A DNA stretch of 64,000 nucleotides. Origin: Conexibacter woesei DSM 14684 (lineage in GTDB: Bacteria; Actinomycetota; Thermoleophilia; Solirubrobacterales; Solirubrobacteraceae). Positions 32,559 to 40,886 of the stretch are shown here, one piece after another (the stretch's first letter is position 1; every line of letters starts with the position of its first letter). The notes beneath the pieces were generated by a model. The model did not search any database. It was given only the letters and a program-made list of their open reading frames with translations, and had not been told where the DNA came from. The translations under genes and the position numbers were made by a program. Location of the stretch: assembly GCF_000025265.1 (NCBI RefSeq), contig NC_013739.1:6000001-6064000 (forward strand), given 5' to 3'.

Positions 32559-34571
32559 GTGACCCAGGATCCCGACGAGCAGGCGCGGGCGCTGGCCGCG
32601 CAGATCGACCACCACCGCGGCCTCTACGCACGTGGCGCGCCGGCGCTGGTCGACGCCGACTACGACGCGCTGGAGGACGAGCTGCGAGCGCTGCTGGCGG
32701 CCAGTCCCGAGGTCGTGCTGGACGACAACCCGCTCGACCGGCCGTGGGCGCCGGAGCTGGTCCCGGGCCAGACGATCCGCCACAGCCGGCCGATGCTGTC
32801 GCTGGAGAAGGCGACGACGGCCGAGCAGCTCGACGCCTTCTGCGCGCGCTTCCCCGGGCAGGCGTTCCGCGTCACGCCGAAGCTCGACGGGATCTCGATC
32901 GCGATCGTCTACCAGGACGGCGAGCTGGAGTACGTCGCGACGCGCGGCGACGGCCGCGACGGCGAGCGCGTGACCGACAAGGCGCGGCTCGTCGTGCTCG
33001 GGCTGCCGCTCACGCTCGGCGCCGCCGGCCGCGTCGAGGTCCGCGGCGAGGCGGTGATGCTCGACTCGATCTGGCGGGCGTACAACGACGCGCACCCCGA
33101 CAGACCGTTGACGAACCCGCGCAGCGCGGCGGCCGGCACGTTCGTCGTCAAGTCGCCGGAAGCGTGCGTCGCCGAAGGCAGGACGCTGCGCTTCTTCGCG
33201 TTCGACCTCGACGAGGCGGAGGTCTCTGACGGCGACGTCAGCGAGCGGCTCGTCGCGCTCGGCTTCGAGGTCCCGGACGTGCTGCCCGCCGCCGACGCCG
33301 AGCAGGCGCGCGCGGCGATCGAGCAGGTCGCTGCGCGCCGCGGCGAGTACGACTTCGGCATCGACGGCGCGGTCGTGCGGCTCGCCTCCAGGCGCGCGTT
33401 CGAGGCCGCCGGCGCGACCAGCAGCGCGCCGCGCGGCGCGCTCGCGTGGAAGTACCCGGCGGAGGAGCGCACGACCGTGCTGCGCGCTGTCACGTGGCCG
33501 GTCGGCAAGATCGGCCGCGTCGTGCCGCGCGCCCAGGTCGACCCCGTCTTCGTCGGCGGCACGACGGTCACGTTCGCCTCGCTGCACAACCCGCGGCTCG
33601 TGAGAGAGCGCGACATCCGCATCGGCGACACCGTCCGGATCATGCGCCGCGGCGACGTGATCCCGTTCATCGCCGGCTCGGTGGTCGAGCAGCGGACGGG
33701 CGACGAGGTCGAGATCGAGCTGCCGACGCACTGCCCGTCGTGCGGGACCGAGCTGGTCGTGCGCGGCACCGGCGAGGAGCTGTGGTGCGAGAACCTCCAG
33801 TGCCCGGCACAGGCGGTCCGCCGCCTGATCCACTGGTCCTCGCGCCACGCCTCCGACATGGAGGGCGTCGGCAACACGTGGATCGAGAAGCTGGCCGAGG
33901 ACGGCGTGCTGGAGCGGCCGTCGGACTTCTACGCGCTGACGGTCGAGCAGCTGGTCGGCTACGAGCGGATGGGCGAGGTGTCGGCGAACGCGATGGTCGC
34001 CTCGATCGACCGTTCGCGCGGCGTCGGGCTGCGCCGCGCGCTGATCGGGCTGGCGATCCCGATGGCGTCCGAGGGCGTCGCGAAGCGGCTCTGCCTCGCC
34101 GGCTTCGAGCGGATCGAGGAGATCGTGGAGAGAACGGCGGAGGAGCTGGAGGCGATCCGCGACATCGGCCCGAAGGTCGCCGCCTCGATGGTTGCCTACT
34201 TCGCGCGGCCCGAGGTGCAGGAGGAGCTGTGTGCGCTGCGCGCCGCCGGCGTCGACCTCGACGTGCGCGACGAGGACCGCCCGATCGAGGTCGCCGACGC
34301 CGCCGAGACGCCGCTGAAGGGCGCGACCGTCGTCGTGACCGGCGCGTTCGCCGATCCCGACAGCGGCGCGAAGGTCGCGCGGCCCGCGGTCGTGCGGCTG
34401 CTGGAGCAAGCCGGCGCGACGTCGGTGTCGTCGGTCAGCGCGACGACGACGATGCTGATCGCGGGCAGCAACGTCGGCGCCGCGAAGACCGACAAGGCCG
34501 CGAGACTCGGCGTCCAGGTCGTCGACCAGGAGCAGGCGTGGGACTGGCTGGCGGAGGCCGGCGTGCGGTGA
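32559..34571 (+). CDS. ligA: NAD-dependent DNA ligase, divergent sequence
   Basis: A 670-residue ligase with all LigA modules: Ia helices (1-60), adenylation domain with K108 in TPKLDGIS, RGDG at 129, SLHNP in the OB region near 341, a Cys4 zinc site (C392, C395, C410, C415), HhH repeats (about 440-580; DIGPKVAASMVAYF) and a BRCT domain (about 595-670). It seals nicks using NAD+. Several blocks differ from standard LigA: ERVTDKARLV in place of the usual EDVTANVRTI and FGIDGAVVRL for YEIDGVVVK. It could be the housekeeping ligase or a second, specialised copy. GTG start at 32559. Confidence 0.9.
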   Translation: MTQDPDEQARALAAQIDHHRGLYARGAPALVDADYDALEDELRALLAASPEVVLDDNPLDRPWAPELVPGQTIRHSRPMLSLEKATTAEQLDAFCARFPGQAFRVTPKLDGISIAIVYQDGELEYVATRGDGRDGERVTDKARLVVLGLPLTLGAAGRVEVRGEAVMLDSIWRAYNDAHPDRPLTNPRSAAAGTFVVKSPEACVAEGRTLRFFAFDLDEAEVSDGDVSERLVALGFEVPDVLPAADAEQARAAIEQVAARRGEYDFGIDGAVVRLASRRAFEAAGATSSAPRGALAWKYPAEERTTVLRAVTWPVGKIGRVVPRAQVDPVFVGGTTVTFASLHNPRLVRERDIRIGDTVRIMRRGDVIPFIAGSVVEQRTGDEVEIELPTHCPSCGTELVVRGTGEELWCENLQCPAQAVRRLIHWSSRHASDMEGVGNTWIEKLAEDGVLERPSDFYALTVEQLVGYERMGEVSANAMVASIDRSRGVGLRRALIGLAIPMASEGVAKRLCLAGFERIEEIVERTAEELEAIRDIGPKVAASMVAYFARPEVQEELCALRAAGVDLDVRDEDRPIEVADAAETPLKGATVVVTGAFADPDSGAKVARPAVVRLLEQAGATSVSSVSATTTMLIAGSNVGAAKTDKAARLGVQVVDQEQAWDWLAEAGVR

Positions 34572-34572
34572 G

Positions 34573-35436
34573 ATGAGCGGCGCGCACAGCGAGCGACAGC
34601 AGTCCCGCATCTCTCCGCGCACGCTCGTGATCGCGAGCACCGCGTCTGCTTCCGCGGCCTACGTCGTCTCGCAGCTGTGGGCCCCGGGGACGCTGATCGG
34701 CGCGGCCGTCACGCCGGTGATCGTCGCCGTCGTCTCCGAGCTGCTGCGCAAGCCGGTCGAGGCGGTCCCCTCGCCGAGCGCCGCGCTCGCACCGTTGAAG
34801 GGGGTCGTGGGAGCGGACCCCGGAGCGGCGGAGGGGGACGTTGTGGCGGAGCAGCCACCGCCGGACGAGCCGCCGCCGGACGACGCGACGCCGAGCGAGC
34901 CGCGCCCGGCCGCGCCGCCCGAGACCGCCGCGCCGCCGCCGGTCGCGCACGCTGGCCCCTCGGCGGCCGCCGCCGCAGCCGGCCCTGTCGTGCGCGAGTA
35001 CCGCCGCACCGACTACTCGACCTACAACCGCGACCGCATCCGGGTCGTGCTCCTGACCGCCGCGCTCGCGTTCGCGATCGCCGTCGGCTTCTACGTGATC
35101 GCCGACATCACGACCGGCAGCCCGATCACCGGCGGCGGCGGCTCCAGCTCGCTGTTCGACACCGGCGGCCGCAAGAAGCGCGACGACAGACCCGCGACGA
35201 CGACTCCGACGACGCCCACGCAGACGCAGACGCAGACGACGCAGCAGCGGACGACACCGACGACGCCCGCCCCGGAGCCTGGCGCGACCCAGACGACGCC
35301 GGCGCCCGACTCGCGCACGCCGGCCGCGCCGCAGACCACGCCCGCCCCGGCACCGCAGACGCCGGCGCCGGCGCCGGCGCCGGCCGCGCCGGAGGGCCGC
35401 GACGCGGCGCCTCCGCCCGCCTCCACGACGCCCTGA
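34573..35436 (+). CDS. Membrane protein with Pro/Thr-rich extracytoplasmic tail, unknown
   Basis: A 287-residue protein with one hydrophobic segment near residues 18-55 (YVVSQLWAPGTLIGAAVTPVIVAVVSEL), a disordered Pro/Glu/Ala linker (75-140), a clear membrane helix near 155-177 (RVVLLTAALAFAIAVGFYVIADI) and a low-complexity tail of TTPT, TQTQ and PAPAP repeats to the end. The tail is probably outside and reaches into the wall. It starts one base after the ligase stop, so translation is coupled, but a functional link to ligation is not evident. Confidence 0.65.
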   Translation: MSGAHSERQQSRISPRTLVIASTASASAAYVVSQLWAPGTLIGAAVTPVIVAVVSELLRKPVEAVPSPSAALAPLKGVVGADPGAAEGDVVAEQPPPDEPPPDDATPSEPRPAAPPETAAPPPVAHAGPSAAAAAAGPVVREYRRTDYSTYNRDRIRVVLLTAALAFAIAVGFYVIADITTGSPITGGGGSSSLFDTGGRKKRDDRPATTTPTTPTQTQTQTTQQRTTPTTPAPEPGATQTTPAPDSRTPAAPQTTPAPAPQTPAPAPAPAAPEGRDAAPPPASTTP

Positions 35437-35441
35437 GCGGC

Positions 35442-35459
35442 GGCCGCGACCGCGCGGCC
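35442..35459. terminator. Bidirectional terminator-like hairpin
   Basis: GGCCGCG (35442-35448) pairs with CGCGGCC (35453-35459) over a 4-base loop in the 28-base gap between two convergent genes. It would serve both strands. Confidence 0.45.
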
Positions 35460-35464
35460 CGCGC

Positions 35465-37669
35465 TCACGCCGCCGGCACGCGCCGCTGCTCGGACTCCGC
35501 GACCGTCGGGTGGACGCCCCAGAGGCGGTCGCCGAGCAGCGTCAGCGACGCCGGCGCGAGCACCAGCCGCACGAGCGTGATGTCGACGAGGATCGCGCTC
35601 GCGAGACCGATCCCGGTCATCTTGATCGTCGAGTCGGGATCGGTCGCGAAGCCGAGGAAGACGACGATCATGATCGCCCCCGCCGCCGTGATCGTCCGCC
35701 GCGTGCGCGCGCTCGCGACCGCGACCGCCGGGCCGACGTGGCCGAGCCGCTGCCACTCCTCGCGCACGCGCGAGAGCAGGAAGACGTTGTAGTCGGTCGA
35801 GAGGCCGAACAGGATCGCGAACATGAAGAGCGGCGTGTAGGGCACGATCGGCTGCACGTCGACGCCGATCAGGTTCGCGCCGGTCTCGGTCTGGAAGAAG
35901 AGGTGGATCACGCCGTAGGCGGCGACGATCGAGACGAGGTTGAAGACCGCCGAGAGGACCGCGACCTTCAGCGAGCGGAACGTCATCGCGAGCAGCAGCA
36001 GCGAGAGGCCGACGACGACGAGCGCGAACAGCGGCAGGCGGTCAGCGATCCGCTGCGCCTCGTCGACGATCCGCGCGGTGTAGCCGCCGACGTACGCGGT
36101 CGCCGAGCTGCCCTCCAGCGCAGCCGGGATCGTGTCGTCGCGCAGCCGCTTGACGAGGTCGGCCGTCTGGTCGTCCTGCGGCGAGCTGCGCGGATACACC
36201 GTCACGAGCGCCGCGTCCCCTTCTCTGTTGAGGGCCGGCTCGCTGACGGAGACGACGTCGGGCGTATCGGCGAGCGCGGTGCGCAGCTTTCCGGCGACGC
36301 CCGCAGCGTCCTGCGGCGCATCGACGGCGACGACGAGCGGGCCGTTGAAGCCCGGGCCGAACGCGGCCGCGAGCCGGTCGTACGCCTGGCGCTGCGTCTC
36401 GTCCCGCGGGAGGTTGCCGTTGTCGGGCTGACCCAGCTCGATCCCCGCCGCCGGCACGCACAGGACGACCGCGACGATCGAGCCGAGCACGAGCGCGAAC
36501 CACGGCCGGCGGACGGCCCAGCCGGCATGCCCGGCGTCCGCGGCGTCCGCGGCGTCCGCGGCGTGGCCCGCGTCGGCCTCCGCGGCGGCGCCCCCGCCCC
36601 CGGCGGCAGCGTCGAAGCCGTTCGCCTCGAACGGGTCGGCCGGCGCGGCGGGCTGCGCCCGCTCGCGGCGCGGCAGCATCTTCCGGCCCGCCGCGGCGAA
36701 CAGTGGCGGCAGCAGCAGCACGCCGACGAGCGCGGTCAGCAGCACCATCACGCCGGCGGCGACGCCGACCTTGCCGACGAACGGGATGCCGGTGACGAGC
36801 AGGCCGCTGATCGAGACGAGCACGATCCCGGCCGCGGTGACCGCCGAGTGGCCCGCCGTCTCGTTCGCGCGCGTCGCCGCCGCGGCCGGCGTTCTGCCGG
36901 CGCGCAGCTCCTCCTGCACGCGCGAGGCGCTGAGCAGCGCGTAGTCGATCCCAGCGCCGAGGCCGAGCATCGCCGCCATCGTCGGCGCGAGGCTGGGGAT
37001 GTCCATCCCCGCCGCGGCCAGCCCGAGCGCGGCGAAGCCGAGGCCGAGGCCGACGAACGCCGTCAGCAGCGAGGAGAGCGCCGCGCGGGCGGAGCGCAGC
37101 ACGAGCAGCAGCAGCACGAGCGCGACGACGACGCCCGCCAGCTCGCCGATCGGCAGCGCGCCTTCGTTGCCGGCGTCGACGATCGGCCCGGCCATCGCGA
37201 CGCCGACGCCCGCTCTGGCGAGCGGCTTGGTCGCCTCCTCCAGCCGCTCGCGCGGCTCCTTGCCGAGGTCGTCGGCGTCGCCGTCGTACGTGACGGTCGT
37301 GAACGCCGTGCGCCCGTCTCTGGAGAGATGGCCGGCGGAGAACGGGTCCTCGACCGAGCTGACGTGCGGCTGGCGCTCGATCGCGGCGGTCGCGGCGGCG
37401 ATCGCGCTGGCGCGGCCGGCCTGCTTCAGCGGGCCGCCGGAGGTCAGCACGACGGTGGCGGAGTCGCCGCCTTGACCGGGGAAGCGCTCGCCGATCAGGT
37501 CCTGCGCCTTCTGCGACTCGATCCCCGGGACGGTGAAGTCGTCGACGAAGTCGCCGCCGGCGGACGTGCCGGCGCCGATCAGCGCGATCGAGAGCAGCAG
37601 CAGCGCGGCGATCGAGACGCGCGGCCTGCGGGTCGTGGCCTGCGCGAGGTTCCGGAGCATGGCGGTCAT
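35465..37669 (-). CDS. MMPL family (RND-type) transporter
   Basis: A 734-residue membrane protein with the 12-helix MMPL/RND layout: helix 1 near 17-35, a large outer loop (40-175), helices 2-6 (175-330), helix 7 near 385-405, a second outer loop (415-545), and helices 8-12. AMLGLGAGIDYALLSASRVQEE and FAILFGLSTDYNVFLLSRVREEW are the paired D-Y motifs of proton-driven MMPL proteins, with the Asp-Tyr couples expected to relay protons. It would export lipids or hydrophobic drugs. A TetR gene lies directly upstream with matching operator copies. A run of AADA/AGHA repeats sits in the mid loop (about 375-388). Confidence 0.9.
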   Translation of the reverse strand: MTAMLRNLAQATTRRPRVSIAALLLLSIALIGAGTSAGGDFVDDFTVPGIESQKAQDLIGERFPGQGGDSATVVLTSGGPLKQAGRASAIAAATAAIERQPHVSSVEDPFSAGHLSRDGRTAFTTVTYDGDADDLGKEPRERLEEATKPLARAGVGVAMAGPIVDAGNEGALPIGELAGVVVALVLLLLVLRSARAALSSLLTAFVGLGLGFAALGLAAAGMDIPSLAPTMAAMLGLGAGIDYALLSASRVQEELRAGRTPAAAATRANETAGHSAVTAAGIVLVSISGLLVTGIPFVGKVGVAAGVMVLLTALVGVLLLPPLFAAAGRKMLPRRERAQPAAPADPFEANGFDAAAGGGGAAAEADAGHAADAADAADAGHAGWAVRRPWFALVLGSIVAVVLCVPAAGIELGQPDNGNLPRDETQRQAYDRLAAAFGPGFNGPLVVAVDAPQDAAGVAGKLRTALADTPDVVSVSEPALNREGDAALVTVYPRSSPQDDQTADLVKRLRDDTIPAALEGSSATAYVGGYTARIVDEAQRIADRLPLFALVVVGLSLLLLAMTFRSLKVAVLSAVFNLVSIVAAYGVIHLFFQTETGANLIGVDVQPIVPYTPLFMFAILFGLSTDYNVFLLSRVREEWQRLGHVGPAVAVASARTRRTITAAGAIMIVVFLGFATDPDSTIKMTGIGLASAILVDITLVRLVLAPASLTLLGDRLWGVHPTVAESEQRRVPAA

Positions 37670-37683
37670 GCGCCGGCATATTA

Positions 37684-37696
37684 TCAGACGCCGTCT
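37684..37696. promoter_or_regulatory. TetR operator copy before the MMPL gene
   Basis: TCAGACGCCGTCT (reverse complement AGACGGCGTCTGA) lies 15 bases before the MMPL start, with the AGACG/CGTCT arms perfectly paired. Two similar 13-mers are found at 38362-38374 and 38397-38409. Confidence 0.5.
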
Positions 37697-37735
37697 AGTT
37701 TTCGATGCTGTCTTGTTTTCGATCGGGTCGGGTGA

Positions 37736-38344
37736 CTACGCGCGCTCCTCCAACCGCGCGAGCCCGCCGTCGACGAACGCGACGGCGGTGTCCAGCAGCG
37801 CGTCGACCTCGTGGTCGGCGAGCGCGCGCCCGCTGCTCGCCATCCGCGTCGCGGCCTCGCTCTCGACCGTCGCGAGCGCGGCCGTCAGCGAGCCGGCGAC
37901 GAGCCGCGGCGCGAGCGTGTCCTCGCCGCCCATCGTGCGCTCGAGCGCCTCGGCGATCACCGCCTCGACGGCACGCAGCAGGCTGGAGCGGGCCGCGCCG
38001 ACGGCTGGGATCTCCTCTGCCAGACGCCGCTGGAGCAGGATGTCCGGCTCGACCCAGCCGCTCAGCGTGCGCAGCCATCCGCGCACCGCGAGGACAACCC
38101 CGGCGCGCTCGTCGATGCCGTCGAGCGCGGCCGCCAGCGACTCGACGGCGAGCGGCGCCTCGCCGAGGACGATGTTCTCCTTCGCCGGGTAGTAGGTGAA
38201 GACGGTCGCGCGACTGACGTCGGCCGCGTCGGCGATGTCAGCGACCGTGACGGCGGCGTAGCCACGCTCGGCGAACAGCTGCATCGCCGCCTCGTGGATG
38301 GCCGTCAGCGTCTTGCGTTTCTTGCGCTCGCGAAGTCCGGACAT
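37736..38344 (-). CDS. TetR/AcrR family regulator
   Basis: A 202-residue TetR-type repressor: HTH segment TVADIADAADVSRATVFTYYPAKENIVLGE at about 32-60. The C-terminal domain is helical. It is codirectional with the MMPL exporter downstream and divergent from a small membrane-protein gene. AGACGNNGTYTGA-like sites lie in both flanking intergenic regions, so it probably represses the exporter, the small gene and itself. Confidence 0.9.
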   Translation of the reverse strand: MSGLRERKKRKTLTAIHEAAMQLFAERGYAAVTVADIADAADVSRATVFTYYPAKENIVLGEAPLAVESLAAALDGIDERAGVVLAVRGWLRTLSGWVEPDILLQRRLAEEIPAVGAARSSLLRAVEAVIAEALERTMGGEDTLAPRLVAGSLTAALATVESEAATRMASSGRALADHEVDALLDTAVAFVDGGLARLEERA

Positions 38345-38361
38345 GGTCCCTTGAGTCTAGA

Positions 38362-38409
38362 AGACGACGTTTGATGAAATTCGACGCCGTTGATTTTCAG
38401 ACTTCGTCT
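38362..38409. promoter_or_regulatory. Two TetR operator copies in the divergent region
   Basis: AGACGACGTTTGA (38362-38374) and TCAGACTTCGTCT (38397-38409, reverse complement AGACGAAGTCTGA) flank an AT-rich stretch, 35 bases apart. A weaker relative, CGACGCCGTTGA, lies between them near 38383. They share the motif seen before the MMPL gene. Confidence 0.45.
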
Positions 38410-38420
38410 AGTATTATCGC

Positions 38421-38765
38421 ATGATGGCTACGAGAACAGCTCCACCCGTCACCCCGGATGACCTGCGCGCCGCGGTCGCGGCCAACGCTGAGCTCGGCCG
38501 CGACTACGAGGACGCGCTGACCGACTCGCTGCTCGAGCGCTTCGACGCGCAGGTCCAGCACCGGCTGCGCCAACGCACGACGACGATGCTGCACGACGCC
38601 GTGACCGTGCTGATCGCGCTCGGCTCGATCGGCCTCGGCGTCGTCTTCGTCGCGGCCTCCGACGGCCTCGGCGCGTTCGGCGCCACGGTCGCGACGATCG
38701 TCGCCTGGATCGGCATCGCGGTCGTCAACGTCGCGCACGCCAGAGCACGCTCGCGCGGCGGCTGA
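38421..38765 (+). CDS. Small membrane protein, unknown
   Basis: A 114-residue protein with a charged N-terminal helix (LRAAVAANAELGRDYEDALTDSLLERFDAQVQHRLRQRT) and two membrane helices (DAVTVLIALGSIGLGVVFVAA and GAFGATVATIVAWIGIAVVNVAHA). The layout recalls small helper proteins such as those of the DUF1707/2TM type seen next to actinobacterial regulators, but I cannot place it in a family. It is divergent from the TetR gene and shares its operator region, so it may be induced together with the MMPL exporter. Start could be either of two adjacent ATG codons. Confidence 0.6.
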   Translation: MMATRTAPPVTPDDLRAAVAANAELGRDYEDALTDSLLERFDAQVQHRLRQRTTTMLHDAVTVLIALGSIGLGVVFVAASDGLGAFGATVATIVAWIGIAVVNVAHARARSRGG

Positions 38766-38772
38766 GCGAGGA

Positions 38773-38797
38773 CGCGCGGCGCGGTCGCCGCCGCGCG
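38773..38797. terminator. Bidirectional terminator-like hairpin
   Basis: CGCGCGGCG (38773-38781) pairs with CGCCGCGCG (38789-38797) over a 7-base loop, between the convergent small membrane gene and GntR gene. Confidence 0.45.
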
Positions 38798-38841
38798 CTC
38801 AGCCGCCGCGCGCGCCACGCGTCGCGAACCGCTCCACGCGC

Positions 38842-39609
38842 TCAGCTGCCGCGTGGCAGCTGGTGCATGGCGATCTCGTAGCGGTCGCCGCGGTAGAGCG
38901 AGCGCGCCGACTCGATCACGCGGCCGTTGTGGCGGCGCGTCGTGCGGCGGAACAGGAACGCCGGCTGACCCGCCTCGGCGTCCAGCAGCGCCGCCTCCTC
39001 CGCGGTCATCGCCACCGCGCTCGCGCGCTGGTCCGCCTCGCCGAAGGTGACGCCGTATCTCTGCCGCAGCAGCGCGTAGAGCGAGCGGCCGTCGAGCGGC
39101 GCCCGCTCCAGCAGCGGGAAGTCGTCGCTCGGCAGGTGGATCCACTCTTCCGCGATCGGCTCGCCGTCGGCTGTGCGGACGCGGTGGATCCGCACGACCG
39201 GCACGCCGGGCGGGCGCTCCAGCGCGGCCGCGACGGCATCGTCCGCCGGGACGACCTCCTGTGCGAGCGTCCGCCCGCCGGGCGTCATGCCGCGCGCGAC
39301 GATGTCCTCGCTGAAGGAGGAGAGCGCGTCGCTCTGCACGATCCGCCCTTCGGCGACGAAGGTTCCCTGCCGCTCGACGCGGTAGGCGAGGCCGTCGGCC
39401 GTGAGCCGGTCCAGCTCCCGCCGCACCGTCATCCGGGCGACGCCGAAGCGCTCGGCGAGGATCCGTTCGCTCGGCAGCAGCGCGCCCGGGCCGAGGCCCG
39501 ACATCAGCTGCTCCAGCGCGTGCCGCAGCTGCTCGCCCTTGGGCTTGGAGCCGACGAGCGGCGCAAGCGCCTCGGCAGCGGCGTGGCCGGTGCGACGAGA
39601 TCCGTCCAT
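38842..39609 (-). CDS. GntR family (HutC/UTRA) regulator, DasR/NagR-like
   Basis: A 255-residue regulator. The GntR winged helix spans about 25-90 (LLPSERILAERFGVARMTVRRELDRLTADGLAYRVERQGTFVA), and a UTRA ligand domain follows (about 105-250: RTLAQEVVPADDAVAAALERPPGVPVVRIHRVRTADGEPIAEE...). Proteins of this type (DasR, NagR, YvoA) bind phosphorylated amino sugars. It is divergent from an amino-sugar operon, and TGGTATATACCA and TGGTATAGACCA in the divergent promoter match DasR-like sites. Expected to repress until glucosamine-6-P or N-acetylglucosamine-6-P binds. Confidence 0.9.
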   Translation of the reverse strand: MDGSRRTGHAAAEALAPLVGSKPKGEQLRHALEQLMSGLGPGALLPSERILAERFGVARMTVRRELDRLTADGLAYRVERQGTFVAEGRIVQSDALSSFSEDIVARGMTPGGRTLAQEVVPADDAVAAALERPPGVPVVRIHRVRTADGEPIAEEWIHLPSDDFPLLERAPLDGRSLYALLRQRYGVTFGEADQRASAVAMTAEEAALLDAEAGQPAFLFRRTTRRHNGRVIESARSLYRGDRYEIAMHQLPRGS

Positions 39610-39614
39610 GCTGA

Positions 39615-39626
39615 TGGTATATACCA
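39615..39626. promoter_or_regulatory. DasR/NagR-like operator 1
   Basis: TGGTATATACCA, a perfect 12-base palindrome just upstream of the GntR start codon; likely autoregulatory. The consensus core of such sites is TGGTCTAGACCA. Confidence 0.65.
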
Positions 39627-39692
39627 GCTCCCGACGTTCAACGGTGGATAGACAGGACTCCCGGTGACCGCACTGGAACGTTGATCCTTGAC

Positions 39693-39704
39693 TGGTATAG
39701 ACCA
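39693..39704. promoter_or_regulatory. DasR/NagR-like operator 2
   Basis: TGGTATAGACCA in the context ACTGGTATAGACCAGA, one mismatch from a perfect palindrome, 71 bases before the binding-protein ATG. It probably governs the amino-sugar operon. Confidence 0.65.
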
Positions 39705-39774
39705 GAGCGCTACGGTCCGCAGCGGCTGCCTCTGGAGCGGCGGCCGGCCTGCAATACGACGAGGAGAGTTCGGT

Positions 39775-40884
39775 ATGTCGATCATCCGCACGGGGACCGC
39801 GGTTGTGCTCGCCGGGGCGCTCGCCCTCGGTGCCAGCGCCTGCGGCAGCGACGACGACGGGGGCGGCTCGACGACCGCCGCAAGCAGCGGCGGGGGCGGC
39901 GGGGGCGAGAAGATCGCGCTGCTGCTGCCCGAGTCCAAGACGGCGCGCTACGAGAATCAGGATCGACCGCGCTTCGTCGAGAAGGTCAGAGAGCTGTGCC
40001 CAGACTGCGAGGTGCTCTACTCGAACGCCGAGCAGGACCCCGCCCAGCAGCAGCAACAGGCCGAGCAGGCGATCACCAACGGCGCGAGAGTGCTCGTCGT
40101 CGACGCCGTCGACGTGAAGTCGGCCGCGGCGATCGCGACGAACGCGAAGTCCCAGGGCGTGCCGGTCGTCAGCTACGCGCGCCTGATCTCCGACGCCGAG
40201 CTCGACGCGTACGTCTCGATCGACCCGTTCAGAGTCGGCCAGCAGCAGGGCGAGGCGCTCGTGAGAGCGCTCAGAGGCGGCAGAAGAATCGTGATGGTCA
40301 ACGGTTCGCCGACCGACTCCAACTCGGCGCCGTACAAGGAGGGCGCGCACGACGTCTTCGACAGATCCGGCATCGACGTCGTCAAGGAGTACGACACGCC
40401 CGACTGGAGCCCAGACAGAGCCCAGACCGAGATGGAGCAGGCGATCACGAGCGCCGGCAAGGACGGCTTCGACGGCGTCTACTCGGCCAACGACGGCATG
40501 GCCGGCGGCGTGATCGCGGCGATGAAGTCGGCCGGCGTCGACCCCAGAACGCGGCCCGTCACCGGACAGGACGCCGAGGTCGCGGCGCTGCAGCGGATCC
40601 TCACCGGCGAGCAGCTGATGACGATCTACCAGCCGATCAGCGAGATCGCCGCGACCGCCGCCGAGCTGGCGGTGCCGCTCGCCAGAGGCGAGGGCGTCCC
40701 GTCGATCACGACGACCGAGGTCGACAACGGCGGCCCCAGAAGAGTGCCGGCCGTCCTGCTCGACACGATCGTGATCACGAGAGACAACATCCAGGACGTG
40801 ATCATCAGAGACGGCTTCGCGACCGCCGAGCAGATCTGCACCGACGAGTACAGAGCGGCGTGCGCCGAGGCGGGTATCAGATAG
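39775..40884 (+). CDS. Sugar ABC transporter substrate-binding lipoprotein
   Basis: A 369-residue periplasmic-binding-protein type I domain lipoprotein (RbsB/XylF-like). Lipobox ASAC puts the lipidated Cys at 23; a Gly/Ser/Thr linker follows, then ALLLPESKTARYENQDRPRFVEKV, INGARVLVVDAVD, YVSIDPFRVGQQQGEAL and YSANDGMAGGVIAAM. ATG at 39775 has a GAGGAGAG ribosome site. It should bind an amino sugar or related hexose outside the cell, but no permease or ATPase gene follows, so it must use a transporter encoded elsewhere. Roughly two thirds of its Arg codons are AGA (for example 40263-40289), unlike its neighbours. Confidence 0.88.
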   Translation: MSIIRTGTAVVLAGALALGASACGSDDDGGGSTTAASSGGGGGGEKIALLLPESKTARYENQDRPRFVEKVRELCPDCEVLYSNAEQDPAQQQQQAEQAITNGARVLVVDAVDVKSAAAIATNAKSQGVPVVSYARLISDAELDAYVSIDPFRVGQQQGEALVRALRGGRRIVMVNGSPTDSNSAPYKEGAHDVFDRSGIDVVKEYDTPDWSPDRAQTEMEQAITSAGKDGFDGVYSANDGMAGGVIAAMKSAGVDPRTRPVTGQDAEVAALQRILTGEQLMTIYQPISEIAATAAELAVPLARGEGVPSITTTEVDNGGPRRVPAVLLDTIVITRDNIQDVIIRDGFATAEQICTDEYRAACAEAGIR

Positions 40885-40886
40885 CG

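Noticed and set aside
35200-35400. Repetitive ACGACG/CAGACG stretch as a CRISPR or tandem DNA repeat
   Set aside because: Units vary and follow the codons of a Pro/Thr-rich protein tail; no constant spacers.
36461-36470. CAGGACGACC in the MMPL gene as a repeat copy
   Set aside because: Same reason: no left arm or TGTCG core.
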